From CAZZDK01 sp964652235 (GTDB lineage Bacteria; Pseudomonadota; Alphaproteobacteria; UBA9219): a DNA stretch of 64,000 nt. The position numbers and the translations under genes were made by a program. A model generated the notes under the pieces. The model was not told the origin of the DNA and searched no databases. It worked only from the letters and a program-made list of their open reading frames with translations. Each line of letters begins with the position of its first letter. The stretch's first letter is position 1. Below, one piece after another: positions 60,850-64,000 of this stretch. The DNA lies in contig CAZZDK010000008.1 of assembly GCA_964652235.1 (NCBI GenBank), forward strand, positions 1 through 64,000. Direction: 5' to 3'.

Positions 60850-61464
60850 CTAAGGACAAACGAGAGAAAAAAGCGCTTTTCGAATGACGTGGGCCGGGTT
60901 GTCGCCCGCGAAGCTGTGGCCGCCAGAGCAGGGGAAGAGAGCCCCTCTGTTCGCGGGAAGGGCGCGGACGAACCCGGCAAGGGTTTCGTAAGGAACAGCC
61001 CGATCCAGTTCCGCGCCGACGAAAGCCATCCGGGGCATGGACCGCCAAGCGGGAAGCGCGCCGAGCATTTCCGTTGCAGCCAGAACGAATTGCCTCATGC
61101 TTTCCTGTTCTTTGGGGGATAAAAGCTCATGGGGCACGCATCCGAGCGTTGAAGGAAGCAGGGGGCCAAGGCATAAAACGCCGACCAACTTTTGGGGGTT
61201 AACCTGCTGCGCCGCCGCCAGGGCGACATTCGCCCCGCCGCTGTGTCCGGCAAGGATGGCAGGAGAGGATATTTTCCCAAAGGCAGAGACGGCATTGCGG
61301 ACCATTTCCTCAAAGGGAATGGCGGGAGCGAAAGGCTTTTCGCCTTCATGATAGCAGATCGCCGAAAAGGGGAGAGGGCGCGAAACGCGCTCAAGCTGTT
61401 CCCGCGCCATGTAAAAAAAAGGCTCTCTATAGCCTGGAATAAAAAGAACATGGCAATGATTCAT
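60850..61464 (-). CDS. alpha/beta-hydrolase fold protein
   Basis: 204 aa from ATG 61464 (an in-frame TTG lies two codons earlier). N-terminal FIPGYREPFFYMAREQLERV is the first strand and oxyanion turn. The nucleophile elbow is ILAGHSGGANVAL (Ser in GHSGG). The acid is probably in FVGAELDRAVPYE, and the His in CSGGHSFAGDN. Short for the fold, with a minimal cap. Substrate unknown; esterase or thioesterase activity is likely. Confidence 0.8.
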   Translation of the reverse strand: MNHCHVLFIPGYREPFFYMAREQLERVSRPLPFSAICYHEGEKPFAPAIPFEEMVRNAVSAFGKISSPAILAGHSGGANVALAAAQQVNPQKLVGVLCLGPLLPSTLGCVPHELLSPKEQESMRQFVLAATEMLGALPAWRSMPRMAFVGAELDRAVPYETLAGFVRALPANRGALFPCSGGHSFAGDNPAHVIRKALFSLVCP

Positions 61465-61607
61465 CTGCAAAACCTAACCGCTTAAAATAAGGAAAACGCA
61501 GGGTATTATAAGCTTTTCCCCGGCCCTTTTTCCACAGGGCTTTTCTTGTCAGAAAAACCCCGGTGTGTCATAAGGTTAGGCCTTTTCCAGCGACTCGCGG
61601 GGGTTCT

Positions 61608-63458
61608 TTGTCGGCTCTCCTTATTCAGTTTCTTACGGGGCTTTCCACTGCCGCCGTCCTGTTTCTGGTCTCCAGCGGCCTCAGCCTCATTTTCGGCGTG
61701 ACGCGCATTTTGAATTTCGCGCATGGTGGGCTTTATATGCTCGGCGCCTATATGGCTTACAGCGCGACGCAATGGCTGGGCGCGGAGGGCATGGGTTTCT
61801 GGCTCGCGCTTTTGCTGGCTGCTTTGGGAACGGGCGCGATCGGCGCCGTGATCGAAATAGCGGTTTTACGCCGCATTTACCATGTGCCGGAACTTTTGCA
61901 ACTTCTGGCGACATTCGGCGTCTTGATGATCATTCAAGACGTTGTGCGGTGGCTTTGGGGGGCGGACTCTCTTATGGGGCCGCAGGCGCCGGGTTTGGAT
62001 GGCGCGGTGACGATTCTGGGCGCGCCCTTTCCGACCTATGATCTTTTCCTGATCGTTCTTGCCCTTTTGGTGATGGGCTCCCTTTATCTTCTCCTTCACA
62101 AAACGCGCTTCGGGATTTTGCTTCGCGCCGCGACGGAAGACCGCGAAATGGTCGGCCATCTGGGCGTCAATCAGAAATGGCTCTTTACGGGCGTTTTTGC
62201 CCTGGGAAGCTTTCTGGCCGGGCTCGGCGGCGCGCTCCAGCTCCCGCGCGAAGGAGTCACGGCCCTTATGGATTCCAATATGATCATCGACGCCTTCATC
62301 ATCGTCGTGATCGGCGGCATGGGCAGCCTCTACGGCACGGCTCTGGCCTCCGTCATCGTCGGCGTCGTGCAGGCTTTCGGGCTTCTCGTTTTTCCGGGCA
62401 TTACGCTCGTCTTGCTGTTTTTGATCATGGCGGTCGTTCTTTTCTTTCGTCCCTATGGACTTCTGGGCCGTCCGGAAGACGCAATTGTTGAAAAGGGGCT
62501 CAGCGGCAACGCGCTTCTGCGCAGGCCGGGAAAAGCGGTGCGCGCCGCCTTGCTGGCGCTGGGCCTTTTCCTGTTTGCTCTGCCTTGGATCGCGGACGAA
62601 TATACGCTCGTCCTCGTGTCCGAGATTTTGATCTTCGGCCTTTTTGCGGCGTCCTTGCATTTCATCATGGGGCCGGGCGGCGTCGGCGTTTTCGGTCACG
62701 CGCTTTATTTCGGCGCGGGCGCTTATGCGGTCGCGTTGTTGGTTAAGTTCGCCAGCGTCTCGATGCCGCTGGCCTTGCTGGCCGCGCCCGTCGCCGCCGT
62801 GGGGGCCGCCGTTCTTTTCGGCTGGTTTTGCGTGCGAAGCAGCGGCCTTTATCTTTCCATGCTTACGTTCGCGTTTGCCCAGATGGTCTGGGCGGCGGCC
62901 TCGCAATGGTACGACGTGACGGGCGGCGATACGGGGATCGCCGGGGTCTGGCCCGCTGCCTGGACCAGCGACAAGGCCGTTTTTTATTATATGGTTCTGG
63001 CGCTTTGCGGCGCCTCCTTTCTCTTTTTGCGGTATGAGATTTTTACGCCCTACGGCTCCGCGCTTCGCGCCGTGCGCGACCAGGCGCAGCGGGCCGAAGC
63101 CGTCGGTCTGAACGGCAACCGTCTGCGCTGGATCGGTTTTGGCGTTTCGGGCGCGTTCGCGGGCCTGGCGGGGGCTTTGTTCGCCTATAGCAAGGGCAGC
63201 GTTTTCCCCACGACCTTGGACGTTCACGCGACTTTGGATGCCCTTATCATGACGCTGCTCGGCGGGATGAACACGCTTTCGGGTCCGCTGGTCGGCAGCG
63301 CGGCCTACATCTGGGTTAAGGGCGAGGTCAGCCGCCAGGCCGAAGTCTGGCGCTTCACGATGGGATTGGTTATTCTCTCGATTGTCATTTTCTTTCCCCA
63401 GGGGATCGTCGGGGCCTTCAATAGTTGGCTTGAAAAACGCAAAGGAGAAAGCGCATGA
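61608..63458 (+). CDS. branched-chain amino acid ABC transporter, fused LivH-LivM permease
   Basis: One 616-residue chain holds both membrane subunits. The LivH-like half (about 1-290) has ILNFAHGGLYMLGAYMAY, GILLRAATEDREMVGHLGVN and IVVIGGMGSLYG. The LivM-like half (about 310-615) has GPGGVGVFGHALYFGAGAYAVA, SALRAVRDQAQRAEAVGLN and MTLLGGMNTLSGPLVG. Start is uncertain: TTG 61608 has GGGGG before it; GTG 61563 is in frame. Overlaps the binding-protein start (ATGA). ATPase genes livG/livF should follow beyond the window. Substrate could also be urea or a short amide. Confidence 0.9.
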   Translation: MSALLIQFLTGLSTAAVLFLVSSGLSLIFGVTRILNFAHGGLYMLGAYMAYSATQWLGAEGMGFWLALLLAALGTGAIGAVIEIAVLRRIYHVPELLQLLATFGVLMIIQDVVRWLWGADSLMGPQAPGLDGAVTILGAPFPTYDLFLIVLALLVMGSLYLLLHKTRFGILLRAATEDREMVGHLGVNQKWLFTGVFALGSFLAGLGGALQLPREGVTALMDSNMIIDAFIIVVIGGMGSLYGTALASVIVGVVQAFGLLVFPGITLVLLFLIMAVVLFFRPYGLLGRPEDAIVEKGLSGNALLRRPGKAVRAALLALGLFLFALPWIADEYTLVLVSEILIFGLFAASLHFIMGPGGVGVFGHALYFGAGAYAVALLVKFASVSMPLALLAAPVAAVGAAVLFGWFCVRSSGLYLSMLTFAFAQMVWAAASQWYDVTGGDTGIAGVWPAAWTSDKAVFYYMVLALCGASFLFLRYEIFTPYGSALRAVRDQAQRAEAVGLNGNRLRWIGFGVSGAFAGLAGALFAYSKGSVFPTTLDVHATLDALIMTLLGGMNTLSGPLVGSAAYIWVKGEVSRQAEVWRFTMGLVILSIVIFFPQGIVGAFNSWLEKRKGESA

Positions 63459-64000
63459 AAAAGCGTCTTTTGCTCGCGGCTCTGGGACTGAGCTTTCTTA
63501 TCGCTCCCTCCTTGGCGGAAGAGGTGAAGGTTCCCATCAGGATCGGCAGTATCGACCTTTTTACAGGCGGCGCTTTTTCTGTCGAACCCTACAGAAAAGG
63601 CGTCGAAATGGCGGTGGAAGAGATCAACGCCAAGGGCGGCATTCTGGGGCGGCCTGTAGAAATACTTTTCCGCGACAGCAAGTTTGATCCGAGCGAATCC
63701 GTTCGCTTGGCGGAAGAGCTGAAAAGTCGCGACAAGGTCGATATCATCATTAACTGCGACCTCTCACAGGCATCCATTGCGGTGGGATCCTGGGCCAAGC
63801 AGAACAAATTTCCATTTGTTGTTACGTCTTCTGAGGCCGATACTGTCATTTGGGATAATGGCAATGAATATATGATACGGACAACGCCCGGCGGTTATGC
63901 CTGGGTTTCCGGCTCTCTGCAAAAGGCTATGGAAGTTTACGGCGACAAGCTGAAAAATAAAAAATGGGCGGCCCTTGCGCCGAATCTCGAATTCGGAAAA
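63455..64000 (+). CDS. periplasmic substrate-binding protein, Liv type (3' end off window)
   Basis: First 182 residues of the binding protein for the fused permease. Signal peptide MKKRLLLAALGLSFLIAPSLA, then the type I periplasmic fold: VPIRIGSIDLFTGG, GVEMAVEEINAKGGILGRPVE, RDSKFDPSESVRLAEEL, and a second strand-helix pair ending open at base 64000. AAAGGAGA precedes ATG 63455, which overlaps the permease stop. Ligand likely a branched-chain amino acid or related compound. Confidence 0.9.
   Translation, partial: MKKRLLLAALGLSFLIAPSLAEEVKVPIRIGSIDLFTGGAFSVEPYRKGVEMAVEEINAKGGILGRPVEILFRDSKFDPSESVRLAEELKSRDKVDIIINCDLSQASIAVGSWAKQNKFPFVVTSSEADTVIWDNGNEYMIRTTPGGYAWVSGSLQKAMEVYGDKLKNKKWAALAPNLEFGK

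Overview
The window is a piece of an alphaproteobacterial chromosome. Evidence for the class is the rpsT-dnaA pairing, the prs-rplY pairing, PurS-type purine synthesis, a class II DAHP synthase and LolA, PpiD and Mfd homologues of that type. Two runs of N (7769-7820 and 42208-42217) show it is a gapped scaffold, probably from a draft or metagenome assembly. I cannot name a genus.

Layout. 1-11.9 kb is backbone: rplY (cut by the left edge) and prs, a hypothetical gene, rpsT, dnaA, a small secreted protein, an SDR-like protein, a glycyl-tRNA synthetase of the single-chain alpha2 type (with an assembly gap), a cytochrome bd quinol oxidase of the short-Q-loop (CioAB-like) kind, and pmbA/tldE. At 11958-12032 lies tRNA-Thr(CGU), the attachment site of an accessory region reaching to about 23.45 kb. 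Element A (11996-20942) is bounded by a perfect 38-bp repeat of the tRNA 3' end. It carries a tyrosine integrase, an AlpA/Xis-like regulator, a prim-pol primase and a D5/SF3-like helicase: the gene set of a phage satellite or PICI-like island. It also has a candidate iteron origin, arm-type integrase sites and four unrecognised cargo genes. Next comes a third partial att copy, a 5'-truncated second integrase, and an IS5-family copy whose transposase has lost an internal segment.

From 23.46 kb the backbone resumes: a degenerate EAL protein, a membrane-anchored rhodanese, a nadE-purC-alr operon, and a class II DAHP synthase. The DAHP synthase is preceded by what looks like a leaderless attenuator peptide rich in Trp, Tyr and Phe. 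A PH-domain membrane protein and trxB follow. 32.8-40.2 kb is a signalling block: an orphan Cache sensor, a FIST protein in a translationally coupled operon with a soluble hybrid histidine kinase (the architecture of NosP/NahK nitric-oxide sensing), and a divergent membrane hybrid kinase. Then come lolA, xth, yceI, a lipoprotein and a second purC with purS.

44.1-50.6 kb holds a 1524-residue autotransporter, then a 90-residue protein and a membrane-anchored HEAGH zinc-protease-like protein, neither recognised. Divergent recG and mfd follow, then a small protein, a pentapeptide-repeat protein, ppiD, tpiA, an alpha/beta hydrolase, and a branched-chain amino acid ABC transporter with its two permeases fused in one chain. 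The binding-protein gene runs off the right edge.

The most promising new signals are the aromatic leader peptide before the DAHP synthase, the satellite-like island with its origin and arm sites, and the zinc-protease pair beside the autotransporter.
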